A stretch of 64,000 nt of DNA, taken from NCBI GenBank assembly GCA_964435575.1, contig CAYSZS010000002.1:1-64000 (forward strand), given 5' to 3'. Position 1 is the first letter of the stretch. Each line of letters starts with the position of its first letter. The DNA is from GWB1-39-12 sp964435575. Lineage in GTDB: Bacteria; Patescibacteriota; Microgenomatia; UBA8517. The position numbers were made by a program, and so were the translations under genes. Shown piece by piece: positions 1 through 6,914 of this stretch. The notes below the pieces were generated by a model, which saw only the letters and a list, made by a program, of their open reading frames with translations, did not search any database and was not told where the DNA came from.

Positions 1-58
1 CCGCAGACAGCGCTGCAAAGGCATAATTCAAATTCGCCGAGAGCCGCCGTAAAAAGAA
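1..58. repeat. Left arm of inverted repeat flanking the recombinase gene
   Basis: Positions 1-49 read as reverse complement match 1490-1538 at 46 of 49 bases; after a 5-base gap the match continues to about 58. The repeat may extend beyond the window edge. On the minus strand it would encode the same peptide stretch (RRLSANLN) as the recombinase C-terminus, so it could be the end of a second, opposed recombinase gene or a recombination site. Confidence 0.85.
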
Positions 59-94
59 TGAAGAAAAACGCAAAAATTTAGGAGAAACAAAACC

Positions 95-1717
95 ATGATC
101 AAATATATTGCTTATTGTAGGAAATCTACAGACGAAAAAGACAAACAGGTTTTGTCTATTGAAGCTCAGATTGCAGAACTCAAGGAGTTTGCTAAGAGAG
201 AAAACCTAACCGTAACTGAATTTATCACCGAAGCAAAAACAGCTAAAGTTCCCGGAAGAGAACAATTTGCGGAAGTTTTAAAGAAAATCGAGAAAGGAAT
301 GGCTAACGCCATTCTTTCATGGCATCCCGATAGACTTGCTAGAAATTCGATAGATGGCGGAAAAATAATTTATCTTTTAGACACCGGCAAACTCCTTGAT
401 TTAAAATTCCCCTCGTTTTGGTTTGAAAGCACACCACAAGGAAAGTTTATGCTTTCAATCGCCTTTGGCCAATCAAAATATTATGTGGACAATTTAAGCG
501 AAAATGTAAAGCGAGGTAATCGCCAAAAATTACGAAATGGGGTTTGGCCAAGCAAAGCGCCATACGGTTACATCAATAATCCAAAAACGAGGGGAATAGA
601 TATTGACGAAGAAAAATCAAAAATCGTCAAAAAAGCATTTCAGCTTTTTGCTGAAGGTGGAAAATCGTTTGTAGAAATATCCAAACTCATGCATAAATTT
701 GGCATTTACAAGCTAGATGGTGAACCTGTAAAAGTAGATCAGGTTAAAAATATGCTTTCCAACAGATTCTACCTCGGCGTTTTGAAATACGCCGGAGAAT
801 ATTATCAAGGTTCTCATAAAACCTTTATCAGCAAAAAGCTGTTTGGTGAAGTGCAAAAGCAGGTTGAGAAAATTGAACGACCAAGACAAAAAGGCCACAA
901 TTTCGCCTTTGCAGGTCTTGCGACCTGCGGCGAATGCGGCGCCGCAATCACAGCAGAGCAACACATCAAAAAATACAAAAATTGTACTAGTCAAACTTTT
1001 ATTTACTATCGCTGCACTAAAAAGCTCAAGCCTTGTACGCAAAAATATGTTTCAGAGTTGGAACTTGAACCACAAATAAGGAAAATTGTTCGTGATTGCG
1101 GCTTGCACGAAAACTGGGAACCATATTTTGAAAAGTGGATTACAGCAACAGAGGTAAAAGACAGACTAGCCGTCGAAGTTGAAGAAAAGCAGATAGGCGA
1201 ACAAATCCAAGAATCAGAAATAAAACTAAACAGACTTCTTGATGGTTATCTCGATCAGGTTATCGAACCTGAAATTTACAAACAAAAGAAGAATGAATTG
1301 TTTGATGAAAAACTTAAGTTAGAAGAGAAAAAATCGCAGGTTGAGAAAAACGGAAGTATTTGGCTCGAACCTATGAGAGAATTCGTAAATTGTGCCTTGC
1401 AGGCGCAAAAAATCGCGCGCGCTGAAAATAATTGCCATGATTTGAGAGTCATGGCAAAAAAAGTCGGCTCGAACTTCTTTTTAATGAATCGGCGGCTCTC
1501 GGCGAATTTGAATTTCCCCTTTGCAGCGCTGTCTGCGGAGGCGGGCGCAGCCAGCGCTATTCCTACTTCCGACTCGATTTCCTTTTTGGTGAGCCTGGAA
1601 GGACTCGAACCTTCAACCATCACCTTAAGAGGGTGTTGCTCTACCGTTGAGCTACAGGCCCTAATATTTCAAAATTGTAAGCAAAGCTTGGCACTGCTGT
1701 CGCATTGTAAGAGTTAA
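95..1717 (+). CDS. Large serine recombinase (resolvase/invertase family)
   Basis: Site-specific DNA recombinase that cuts and rejoins DNA through a serine nucleophile. The N-terminal resolvase domain (about residues 1-150) has the YCRKS motif with the catalytic Ser at residue 11. A recombinase domain (about 150-260, KAPYGYINN), a zinc ribbon (CGECG near 285-290 and two more cysteines near 305-315) and a coiled-coil region (about 350-430) follow, the order usual for this family. AGGAG lies 10 nt before the ATG. The last ~60 codons read through the right inverted repeat and antisense to a tRNA-Lys gene (the GLEPST..LRG peptide is antisense tRNA), so the native C-terminus has probably been replaced or extended. 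It sits beside tRNA-Lys, a common integration target, and may be the integrase of an element lying partly outside the window. Confidence 0.9.
   Translation: MIKYIAYCRKSTDEKDKQVLSIEAQIAELKEFAKRENLTVTEFITEAKTAKVPGREQFAEVLKKIEKGMANAILSWHPDRLARNSIDGGKIIYLLDTGKLLDLKFPSFWFESTPQGKFMLSIAFGQSKYYVDNLSENVKRGNRQKLRNGVWPSKAPYGYINNPKTRGIDIDEEKSKIVKKAFQLFAEGGKSFVEISKLMHKFGIYKLDGEPVKVDQVKNMLSNRFYLGVLKYAGEYYQGSHKTFISKKLFGEVQKQVEKIERPRQKGHNFAFAGLATCGECGAAITAEQHIKKYKNCTSQTFIYYRCTKKLKPCTQKYVSELELEPQIRKIVRDCGLHENWEPYFEKWITATEVKDRLAVEVEEKQIGEQIQESEIKLNRLLDGYLDQVIEPEIYKQKKNELFDEKLKLEEKKSQVEKNGSIWLEPMREFVNCALQAQKIARAENNCHDLRVMAKKVGSNFFLMNRRLSANLNFPFAALSAEAGAASAIPTSDSISFLVSLEGLEPSTITLRGCCSTVELQALIFQNCKQSLALLSHCKS
1474..1538. 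repeat. Right arm of inverted repeat, inside the recombinase 3' coding region
   Basis: Reverse-complement partner of 1-58; positions 1490-1538 are the 49-base core, with three mismatches clustered in the middle. It contains the palindrome CAGCGCTG. It lies within recombinase codons about 466-482. Confidence 0.85.
1587..1661 (-). tRNA. tRNA-Lys(CTT), CCA encoded
   Basis: Minus-strand cloverleaf with acceptor GGGCCTG/CAGGCTC, anticodon loop CTCTTAA (anticodon CTT), T arm GAAGG-TTCGAGT-CCTTC, discriminator A and an encoded CCA at 1587-1589. The anticodon stem has one A-A mismatch at its base. The convergent recombinase reading frame runs through it antisense. Confidence 0.9.
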
Positions 1718-1755
1718 TTGCTCTGTTTACAGATTCAATTTTAGCAAATTTAAGG

Positions 1756-3015
1756 TTAATTTGCTAATACTGTAGAAAAAACTGCGATTGAAGTCTCTCC
1801 TGGTTCAATATCTGAAAATATTACTTTTGGTTCAAGTTCGATGTCCAGATTAAATTTTCTTGATCTTATTTTTTCGTTCCCGGTCCAAATGGTTTGACCT
1901 TTGTTTTTTATTAGCGCTATTCCCCCGACCATTTTTCCGTTGTTTGGAAAAATGGGAGGAAAAATGATTGACAGGACGTCAACCGAAACAATTTGTACTG
2001 GTTTTCCTTGCTTTTTGGGCAATTTTTGCATTTCATAGTAAAATTCATAAAAGCCTCCGTCCTTATTCTTCCAGGAAAATATGTCAAAAGGCGGTGTTTG
2101 ATAGTTTAGGATGAAGGGCGTAACCGCAACAATCCTTTCGTCATTCCAGGCAAGTTCTAACGCGCCCTTAAGGTTATTCGTGATCGTTTCTGTATCTTTA
2201 TAACCATTTGCTTTTGCATCCATGTCGTGTGCCCAGCCGGTTTCAGTGATAAAAACAGGCAAAGTTTTGGTCAAGCCGATACTTTTAAGAAATTTTAATT
2301 CCCACTCAAATGTGAGAACTGTTCCGCGGCCTACGTCGTCTTGAGATCCTGAAAAGTTAGGGTTTGGGTATGAATGTGAGGTCCAGCCGTCAAGATTTTC
2401 AAATATTTGTGATTTATGTTCTACCATTTTTTTAAGAAATTCAGCCTCGTTCATCGTTTCTTTACTTTTTGGTGCCGAGGCGTCGAAACCGGCGGGGAGA
2501 ATAAAAAAGTCCTGGTTTCGGGATTTTAATTTTTTGGATAAAGTTTCCAAATAATCGGCATATTCTTCAGGACTAATTTGGTTACCCCACTCTTTACTGT
2601 GATTGGGTTCGTTTCCGACAACAAGATATCTATTTTTTATGACCCAATTTAAGGAATTTAAAAAAGAAACCCAGCCGTCTATTTCGTCAAAATTGGGTTT
2701 TTCCCATCCCCCGTCAAGTTGTTTTGTTGCAATTCTGACAATTGGGATGAGGTGAAGTCTACGCATCTTGTCAAATACTTTTTGCCATCTTTCTGTATCT
2801 CTTTCGTCGGCTCTTATGACCAAGGTTACGTATCCCCAATCTCCTTGCGAGTTAACTAAGTTAGCGGCATCCTCAAGGTCATTTTCGTCCAAAATATGAA
2901 TTCCAAAGAGATTGTTAGGAGCGGCTAGGGGGTTTTCGATAGCTTTTGTTTGTTTAGGGAAAAATAGAATACTAAATATGAATGTAAGTAAAATGATTAA
3001 ACTTTTTCTTAGCAT
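1756..3015 (-). CDS. Secreted TIM-barrel glycosidase-like protein
   Basis: Probably an extracellular glycoside hydrolase of the GH-A type. The 419-aa product starts with a signal peptide (MLRKSLIILLTFIFSILFF). GNEPN in mid-protein fits the acid/base Glu at the end of strand 4, and ITETGW fits the nucleophile Glu at the end of strand 7. I chose the ATG at 3015 because the signal peptide begins there and a TAGAAT box lies 8 nt upstream; the longer frame runs into the divergent tRNA-Leu. The C-terminal ~90 residues look like a beta-rich accessory domain. Substrate cannot be told from sequence, and a non-catalytic role is possible. Confidence 0.7.
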   Translation of the reverse strand: MLRKSLIILLTFIFSILFFPKQTKAIENPLAAPNNLFGIHILDENDLEDAANLVNSQGDWGYVTLVIRADERDTERWQKVFDKMRRLHLIPIVRIATKQLDGGWEKPNFDEIDGWVSFLNSLNWVIKNRYLVVGNEPNHSKEWGNQISPEEYADYLETLSKKLKSRNQDFFILPAGFDASAPKSKETMNEAEFLKKMVEHKSQIFENLDGWTSHSYPNPNFSGSQDDVGRGTVLTFEWELKFLKSIGLTKTLPVFITETGWAHDMDAKANGYKDTETITNNLKGALELAWNDERIVAVTPFILNYQTPPFDIFSWKNKDGGFYEFYYEMQKLPKKQGKPVQIVSVDVLSIIFPPIFPNNGKMVGGIALIKNKGQTIWTGNEKIRSRKFNLDIELEPKVIFSDIEPGETSIAVFSTVLAN

Positions 3016-3083
3016 ATTTAAATATTCTACATGTATTGTTCCAGCTACTAAAGATAGCTTTATTTTGATATAATGAGCGACGC

Positions 3084-3168
3084 GCTGAGATGCTGGAATT
3101 GGCAGACAGGCACGCTTCAGAAGCGTGTGCTCATTACGAGCGTGAGGGTTCAAATCCCTCTCTCAGCA
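3084..3168 (+). tRNA. tRNA-Leu(CAG)
   Basis: Class II tRNA with acceptor GCTGAGA/TCTCAGC, anticodon loop TTCAGAA in a CACGC/GCGTG stem, a long variable arm (TGCTCATTACGAGCG) and T arm GAGGG-TTCAAAT-CCCTC. CCA is not encoded. A TATAAT lies at 3069-3074 just upstream, so this and the next tRNA are probably co-transcribed. Confidence 0.95.
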
Positions 3169-3172
3169 CAAT

Positions 3173-3254
3173 GCGGGAGTGCTGAAATTGGTATACAGGC
3201 ATGCTTGAGGTGCATGTGTCGCAAGACGTGGAGGTTCAAGTCCTCTCTCCCGCA
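3173..3254 (+). tRNA. tRNA-Leu(GAG)
   Basis: Class II tRNA four bases after tRNA-Leu(CAG). Acceptor GCGGGAG/CTCCCGC, anticodon loop TTGAGGT in a CATGC/GCATG stem, long variable arm and T loop TTCAAGT. CCA is not encoded. Confidence 0.95.
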
Positions 3255-3293
3255 CACATGACAAAGATGATATAAGTTGATACAGTATAGATT

Positions 3294-3638
3294 ATGAAGA
3301 AGATAAAAGTATCAACAATCAAAGAAGCGCAGAAGTTAGTTAAAAAGTTTACAAAAGATAATGGGTGGGAAGATTTTCCAAACATTGACAAGTTTGACCA
3401 CTTACACGAAGAACTTATAGAAATGTCGCAACATCTTAGGTACAAATCTCAAGATGATAGAATTAAGTGTATTCGAGATAAAAGAGTGATATTTAAAGAC
3501 GGAATTGGTGATTTGTTTTTCGGCTTATGTAGGTTGGCAAACCAGTTAGAAGTGGATATTGAAGAAGCGTTTAACTTCGTCAAAGACCCAATTCTGACAA
3601 AATATAAACAGAAAAAATCAGAAAACAATAGGCTCTAA
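3294..3638 (+). CDS. MazG-like nucleotide pyrophosphohydrolase
   Basis: Small all-alpha NTP pyrophosphatase-like protein of 114 aa; the family hydrolyses (d)NTPs to monophosphates and PPi. The HEELIEMSQHL segment near residues 38-48 and DGIGDLFFGLCRLAN near 69-83 match the paired metal-binding helices (ExxE and GxGD/ExxD) of MazG-type enzymes. It follows two tRNA-Leu genes with a short gap. Small MazG proteins are often accessory genes near tRNAs. The specific nucleotide substrate is unknown. Confidence 0.75.
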   Translation: MKKIKVSTIKEAQKLVKKFTKDNGWEDFPNIDKFDHLHEELIEMSQHLRYKSQDDRIKCIRDKRVIFKDGIGDLFFGLCRLANQLEVDIEEAFNFVKDPILTKYKQKKSENNRL

Positions 3639-3723
3639 GTCGTAAAAACGGGATATTAGAATCAACACTTGTTCAGCTAGAAGTCTAACCACTACGGTTG
3701 GTTTCAGAAAAAGGATATAGAAA

Positions 3724-3746
3724 TTAATAATCAAACTGATTATTAA
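3724..3746. repeat. AT-rich perfect hairpin
   Basis: TTAATAATCA and TGATTATTAA are perfectly complementary 10-base arms around AAC. It lies in the 186-bp gap between the MazG-like gene and tRNA-Val, where I see no gene. Function unknown; it lacks a T tract. Confidence 0.5.
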
Positions 3747-3824
3747 AATTAGGATAAGCAAAGATAAGAGCCTGGAAATTCCTGAGGATTGGTTCAATCT
3801 TAGGAAACTTCCTCGCACAGGAAA

Positions 3825-3898
3825 GGTCGCTTGGCTCAGTTGGTTAGAGCGTCTCGTTTACATCGAGAAGGTCGGGGGTTCGAATCCCTCAGCGACCA
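3825..3898 (+). tRNA. tRNA-Val(TAC)
   Basis: Acceptor GGTCGCT/AGCGACC, D arm GCTCAGTTGGTTAGAGC, anticodon loop TTTACAT in a TCTCG/CGAGA stem, T arm GGGGG-TTCGAAT-CCCTC with one G-T pair, discriminator A. CCA not encoded. Confidence 0.97.
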
Positions 3899-3917
3899 CT
3901 CGTCGAAGCTCATCTTA

Positions 3918-3956
3918 AGCGCTACGTTTTCAATTAAATGAAAACTACGCTTTTTT
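3918..3956 (+). terminator. Intrinsic terminator after tRNA-Val
   Basis: GTTTTCA/TGAAAAC inner stem around ATTAAA, continued by AGCG..TA pairing with TACGCT with two single-base bulges, followed by six T residues at 3951-3956, 20 nt after the tRNA. Confidence 0.65.
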
Positions 3957-4031
3957 CAGATGGCTTCTCCTCTCAAAATCTCTTTGAGATTTTGTATAAT
4001 ACAACAACAATATTACGAAGTAATTTTGAAA

Positions 4032-4081
4032 GGAGAAATGGCGGAGTGTTAAGGGGTAAGCGAAAACGGATTACTATAAAC
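4032..4081 (+). pseudogene. tRNA-Ser-like 5' half (degenerate)
   Basis: Starts GGAGAAATGGCGGAGTG and continues through a D-arm-like region to ACGGATTACTATAAAC, resembling the first half of a bacterial tRNA-Ser including part of its anticodon arm. No matching 3' half follows. A TATAAT box at 3995-4000 precedes it. The surrounding ~90 bp also aligns gappily with the leader of tRNA-Leu at about 10709-10800, so this may be a decayed copy of that kind of locus. Confidence 0.45.
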
Positions 4082-4096
4082 GAAGTCCATTTCGAC

Positions 4097-4124
4097 GGAC
4101 CGAGGTAGCCAGGATGGTTGGTCC
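4097..4124 (+). pseudogene. tRNA 5'-half-like fragment 1
   Basis: ACCGAGGTAGCCAGGATGG resembles the acceptor plus D arm of the intact tRNA-Phe at 5528 (GCTGCGGTAGCCAAGGTGG). The D stem is degraded and the fragment ends in GGTCC, which pairs with GGACC at its start. First in a series of three such halves upstream of tRNA-Phe. Confidence 0.5.
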
Positions 4125-4170
4125 AAAGCTTATATTAAGTTAAGATAGAATTTAATTACCCCCTACAAGA

Positions 4171-4680
4171 TTACTTAGCTTTAAATCTAGCAGAAGCCCA
4201 TAAAAATGGAATAGTATGAGCTAAGTTAAAAAAAAGATTTTCTTGTTTCATCTGAAAGGTCAAAACTCCCAAGCCGATCGTGGTCAAGGCAAACACATGT
4301 AGCTCTGATATTTTCTTACCACTTATTGGGAAATCTATTGCTATAGTGAAAGAAAAAATTACAGTATAAAGTAGAAATATTACCTCAAAGATAAGTATTA
4401 TTAAATCAAAAATTTCAGTCGGTGAAGAATAAATACCCGATATGAGCAAAACAAATAAAGGGATTAAAAAATATAATGGTGGCAATAGGAACAGCTTTTT
4501 AATTCTTTCCAGTTTTGTTCCTTCTTTTAGCAAGTTTGCCGCTATTTCAAGTCCGATTACTGGGAAAAAGATATCTAACGGTCTCAATATGTTTTGTGCA
4601 TCGGTAAAATTGAGTTTTTCGACAGGAATTAAGCTATAGAAGAGAAATCTTCCTATGAAGAATAAACCTACATAATTCAT
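4171..4680 (-). CDS. Small polytopic membrane protein, unknown function
   Basis: 169-aa hydrophobic protein with about five predicted membrane segments (LFFIGRFLFYSLI, FLLPPLYFLIPLFVLLISG, LIILIFEVIFLLYTVIFSF, LHVFALTTIGLGVLTF and a C-terminal one). No recognisable family. It lies between two tRNA 5'-half fragments on the opposite strand, so it looks like cargo in the tRNA-half array. A TAATGT box six bases before the ATG is compatible with leaderless transcription. It could be a remnant of a larger transporter or an element-encoded protein. Confidence 0.55.
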   Translation of the reverse strand: MNYVGLFFIGRFLFYSLIPVEKLNFTDAQNILRPLDIFFPVIGLEIAANLLKEGTKLERIKKLFLLPPLYFLIPLFVLLISGIYSSPTEIFDLIILIFEVIFLLYTVIFSFTIAIDFPISGKKISELHVFALTTIGLGVLTFQMKQENLFFNLAHTIPFLWASARFKAK

Positions 4681-4761
4681 TTCTTAACATTACCACTACT
4701 CTGGTAAGTTTGCTATAATATGCCCTAAGATAAGATTTCCTTTTTGGGGATTAATTTCCTT

Positions 4762-4789
4762 GCCGAGATAGCCAAGGTGGTTGTCTCAC
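4762..4789 (+). pseudogene. tRNA 5'-half-like fragment 2
   Basis: GCCGAGATAGCCAAGGTGGT shares its last 15 or so bases exactly with fragment 3 and the same core with tRNA-Phe, then diverges. A TATAAT box at 4714-4719 lies in a promoter-like position upstream. No 3' half follows. Confidence 0.55.
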
Positions 4790-4823
4790 AAATATTGTTG
4801 AGGTTGAACGGAGGTGATAATTA

Positions 4824-5021
4824 ATGGAAAGAGTACCAGGTGATAAAGGTCATAGAACAACAGAGGGTTCTCGAGACGATATTGTGCAAAAAGTTTTAGA
4901 TATTGCACGAGGTATGCCAGGAGACCCATTAGTGAGTAGTGAATTTGATGAAAACGATAAGCCTTTAGCTGTAATAGAATTTGAACAACAATCTGAAAAA
5001 GAAGCAACTACTAGTGAATAA
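4824..5021 (+). CDS. Small acidic protein, unknown function
   Basis: 65-aa hydrophilic, acidic product with no domain I recognise. The start is well supported: GGAGGTGA ends 6 bases before the ATG, one of the best Shine-Dalgarno sequences in the window. It is flanked on both sides by tRNA 5'-half fragments (4762 and 5032), like its neighbours in this array. Its short length leaves room for it being a regulator, an antitoxin-like partner or a decayed gene; nothing in the sequence decides. Confidence 0.5.
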   Translation: MERVPGDKGHRTTEGSRDDIVQKVLDIARGMPGDPLVSSEFDENDKPLAVIEFEQQSEKEATTSE

Positions 5022-5031
5022 GTATTTTTAA

Positions 5032-5071
5032 GCTGAGATAGCCAAGGTGGTCACGGCGGGCGCCTGAAGAA
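5032..5071 (+). pseudogene. tRNA 5'-half fragment 3, reaching the anticodon loop
   Basis: GCTGAGATAGCCAAGGTGG then TCACGGCGGG and CGCCTGAAGAAC: identical to tRNA-Phe (5528) over 22 bases of the D arm, and both contain CTGAAGAA in the anticodon loop. After the loop the sequence changes to unrelated AT-rich DNA leading into the HNH gene, and no complementary 3' anticodon stem is present. Confidence 0.7.
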
Positions 5072-5108
5072 CAATTACAATTTATCAGGCAACATGTAAA
5101 CTTAACGT

Positions 5109-5537
5109 GTGAAGATATGCTCTAAATGTAAAAAGAAAAAAGTTTTATTTCAGTTTTACAAGAGAAAAACAGGTCTGAGAGCTGGAAAGTATTATGAGAA
5201 GTGTAAATCCTGCATGAAAGTCAGGGGTAGAAAGTATTATACAGAGAATAGAGATAGGCAGTTGCCTTTAGCAAATATTAGACGACGGAGGTACTATAGA
5301 GAGAAACGCGATTTCATAATAAATGCCAAGAACAGGCCATGCGCAGACTGCGGAAATAAACTTCCAAGTTATGTGATGGATTTTGATCATCGTGATGGGG
5401 GTGATAAGATCGTTGATATAGCTCGTGCTGTTACGGCGAATTGGTCTCTAAATAAAATTAAAGCAGAAATTGAAAAATGTGATATTGTTTGTGCTAATTG
5501 TCATAGAATGAGAACTTACGAGTATATGCTGCGGTAG
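5109..5537 (+). CDS. HNH endonuclease, possibly tRNA-gene homing type
   Basis: 142-aa nuclease. The N-terminus has a zinc-binding CSKCKKKK..C..C knuckle (residues 4-7 and about 33-36). The centre is basic. The C-terminal HNH fold has CADCG (about 82-86), the catalytic DFDHR near 95-99 and CANCHRMR near 128-135. It starts with GTG and its stop codon TAG lies inside the first 10 bases of tRNA-Phe. Upstream is an orphan tRNA 5' half with nearly the same sequence as that tRNA. This layout suggests a nuclease gene inserted at, and restoring, a tRNA gene, like free-standing homing endonucleases in phage tRNA clusters. A restriction-type role is the alternative. Confidence 0.8.
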   Translation: MKICSKCKKKKVLFQFYKRKTGLRAGKYYEKCKSCMKVRGRKYYTENRDRQLPLANIRRRRYYREKRDFIINAKNRPCADCGNKLPSYVMDFDHRDGGDKIVDIARAVTANWSLNKIKAEIEKCDIVCANCHRMRTYEYMLR

Positions 5538-5600
5538 CCAAGGTGGTCACGGCGGGTCTCTGAAGAAGATCAGATTCTGGTTCGATTCCAGACCGCAGCA
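5528..5600 (+). tRNA. tRNA-Phe(GAA)
   Basis: Acceptor GCTGCGG/CCGCAGC, unusual D arm (GCCAAGGTGGTCACGGC), anticodon loop CTGAAGA in GGTCT/AGATC, T arm TCTGG-TTCGATT-CCAGA, discriminator A. Its 5' end overlaps the end of the HNH gene. The D arm matches the upstream orphan halves, so the 5' half may be element-derived. Confidence 0.88.
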
Positions 5601-5620
5601 CACTTGAAAGGCAGGTTTCT

Positions 5621-5692
5621 GCGGGAGTAGTACAGTGGTAGTACGCTTCCTTGCCAAGGAAGAGGTCGCGGGTTCAAATCCCGTCTCCCGCT
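5621..5692 (+). tRNA. tRNA-Gly(GCC)
   Basis: Acceptor GCGGGAG/CTCCCGC, anticodon loop TTGCCAA in a CTTCC/GGAAG stem, T arm CGGG-TTCAAAT-CCCG, discriminator T as usual for bacterial tRNA-Gly. Confidence 0.97.
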
Positions 5693-5697
5693 CAGAA

Positions 5698-6735
5698 TTA
5701 AGAAGGAATCGGAAGCCTTTCTTTGCCCTTTGCATCACGAACGGTATTGATAAGAAGCCTTCGGAGAATTTCCTGAAAAGAAATGCCGTATAAATCCAGA
5801 ATATAAGCCAAGGCGCAATCCGTTTCCTTCGGACCGAATGCGGGGTTGGTGTTGGAATCGATAAAAAAATATCTGCCCGACGAGTCCATCCTGATGTCAA
5901 ACTTCCCGTAGTCCATCATTTTGGTTATATCGAATGCCTTTCTGACATAAGCCCTTAAAAGAGGTTCGTCGTATTTTTGATAATGTATGTTTGTCAGTTT
6001 TTTACTTAACCACTGATCCTCAAATGTCATAAATATATATTTTCTGTCCGCTCCCTCAAACACTTTCTCGGCCAAATAAACTTTTTTATTTAATCCCTCC
6101 AAAAGTATAGCCGTAAACTCTCTGCCAACTATAAATTCTTCAACCAAAACGGGTTGTTTATAAGTTTGAATCAAAAACTTTATTCTTTCTCTCAGATGTC
6201 TTTCGTTTTCGGATATAGCGTCTTGAGTTATTTCCACCGCGCCGTGAATTTCATTCAGCTTTGAAATTAAAGGATAACGAAGCGTAGGGTCAAGAAAATC
6301 GGACGAAGAATTAAAAAGCTGATAATTAGGCACGGGAACTCCATTTTGTTGAAGCAGTTTTTTTATGACAAATTTATTGGTGTCCAGGGACATTCCCAAA
6401 ATATCCGCACCAGTGTAAGGAATTTCGAGAAGTTCCAAAACTCCCGGGATGGATGAGGACAAATATTCATAGCCCTTGACGGAATCGACAAGATTTATTA
6501 CCGCGTTAGGCTTATCTTTTTTTAGTTTTTGGGGAAGACCGGAATTTCCGGGATATAAAATTGGTTTAATCTTCAGTTTTTCTAAATATTTAGATATAAC
6601 TCTCGCGTCTTTATCGGCGCCTTTTTCGGTAATGAACTGCATCTCTGTCGGGAAATACTCCCTTTTGACGTCACTATAGATAATGCCTACTTTTTCGGGT
6701 ATTTCGTAGCCATTTTTTCCATTCGCTATTTGCAT
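5698..6735 (-). CDS. ATP-grasp ligase, D-alanine-D-alanine ligase-like
   Basis: 345-aa ATP-grasp enzyme resembling D-Ala-D-Ala ligase, which joins amino acids for peptidoglycan precursors. An N-terminal Rossmann-like part contains LLEIPYTGADILGMSLDTNK (about 101-120), the usual substrate-domain signature. The ATP-binding Lys and EE pair appear in PVLVEEFIVGREFT (about 195-208). The metal-binding tail is DSNTNPAFGP (about 293-302), a variant of the usual NEINTLPG. It lies alone between tRNA genes, convergent with tRNA-Gly. The variant motif means another carboxylate-amine ligase is possible. Confidence 0.75.
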   Translation of the reverse strand: MQIANGKNGYEIPEKVGIIYSDVKREYFPTEMQFITEKGADKDARVISKYLEKLKIKPILYPGNSGLPQKLKKDKPNAVINLVDSVKGYEYLSSSIPGVLELLEIPYTGADILGMSLDTNKFVIKKLLQQNGVPVPNYQLFNSSSDFLDPTLRYPLISKLNEIHGAVEITQDAISENERHLRERIKFLIQTYKQPVLVEEFIVGREFTAILLEGLNKKVYLAEKVFEGADRKYIFMTFEDQWLSKKLTNIHYQKYDEPLLRAYVRKAFDITKMMDYGKFDIRMDSSGRYFFIDSNTNPAFGPKETDCALAYILDLYGISFQEILRRLLINTVRDAKGKERLPIPS

Positions 6736-6829
6736 ATTAATACGCTTAAAAATATCGATTATTTAGATGTACTTGTCAACTACGAAATGAAAAGTTAATA
6801 AATTTTTGATAAAATACAGAGATATTATT

Positions 6830-6904
6830 GCCCCTGTAGCTCAATGGATAGAGCGGCTCCCTTCTAAGGAGTAGATGAGAGTTCGATTCCCTCCAGGGGC
6901 ACCA
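6830..6904 (+). tRNA. tRNA-Arg(TCT), CCA encoded
   Basis: Acceptor GCCCCTG/CAGGGGC, D arm GCTCAATGGATAGAGC, anticodon loop CTTCTAA, T loop TTCGATT, CCA at 6902-6904. Confidence 0.96.
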
Positions 6905-6914
6905 TTTGTGCAAG

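Noticed and set aside
5032..5600. Group I intron splitting a tRNA, with the HNH gene inside
   Set aside because: The 5' half at 5032 has no matching 3' half after the HNH gene; the following tRNA is complete with its own 5' half and its acceptor does not pair with GCTGAGA.
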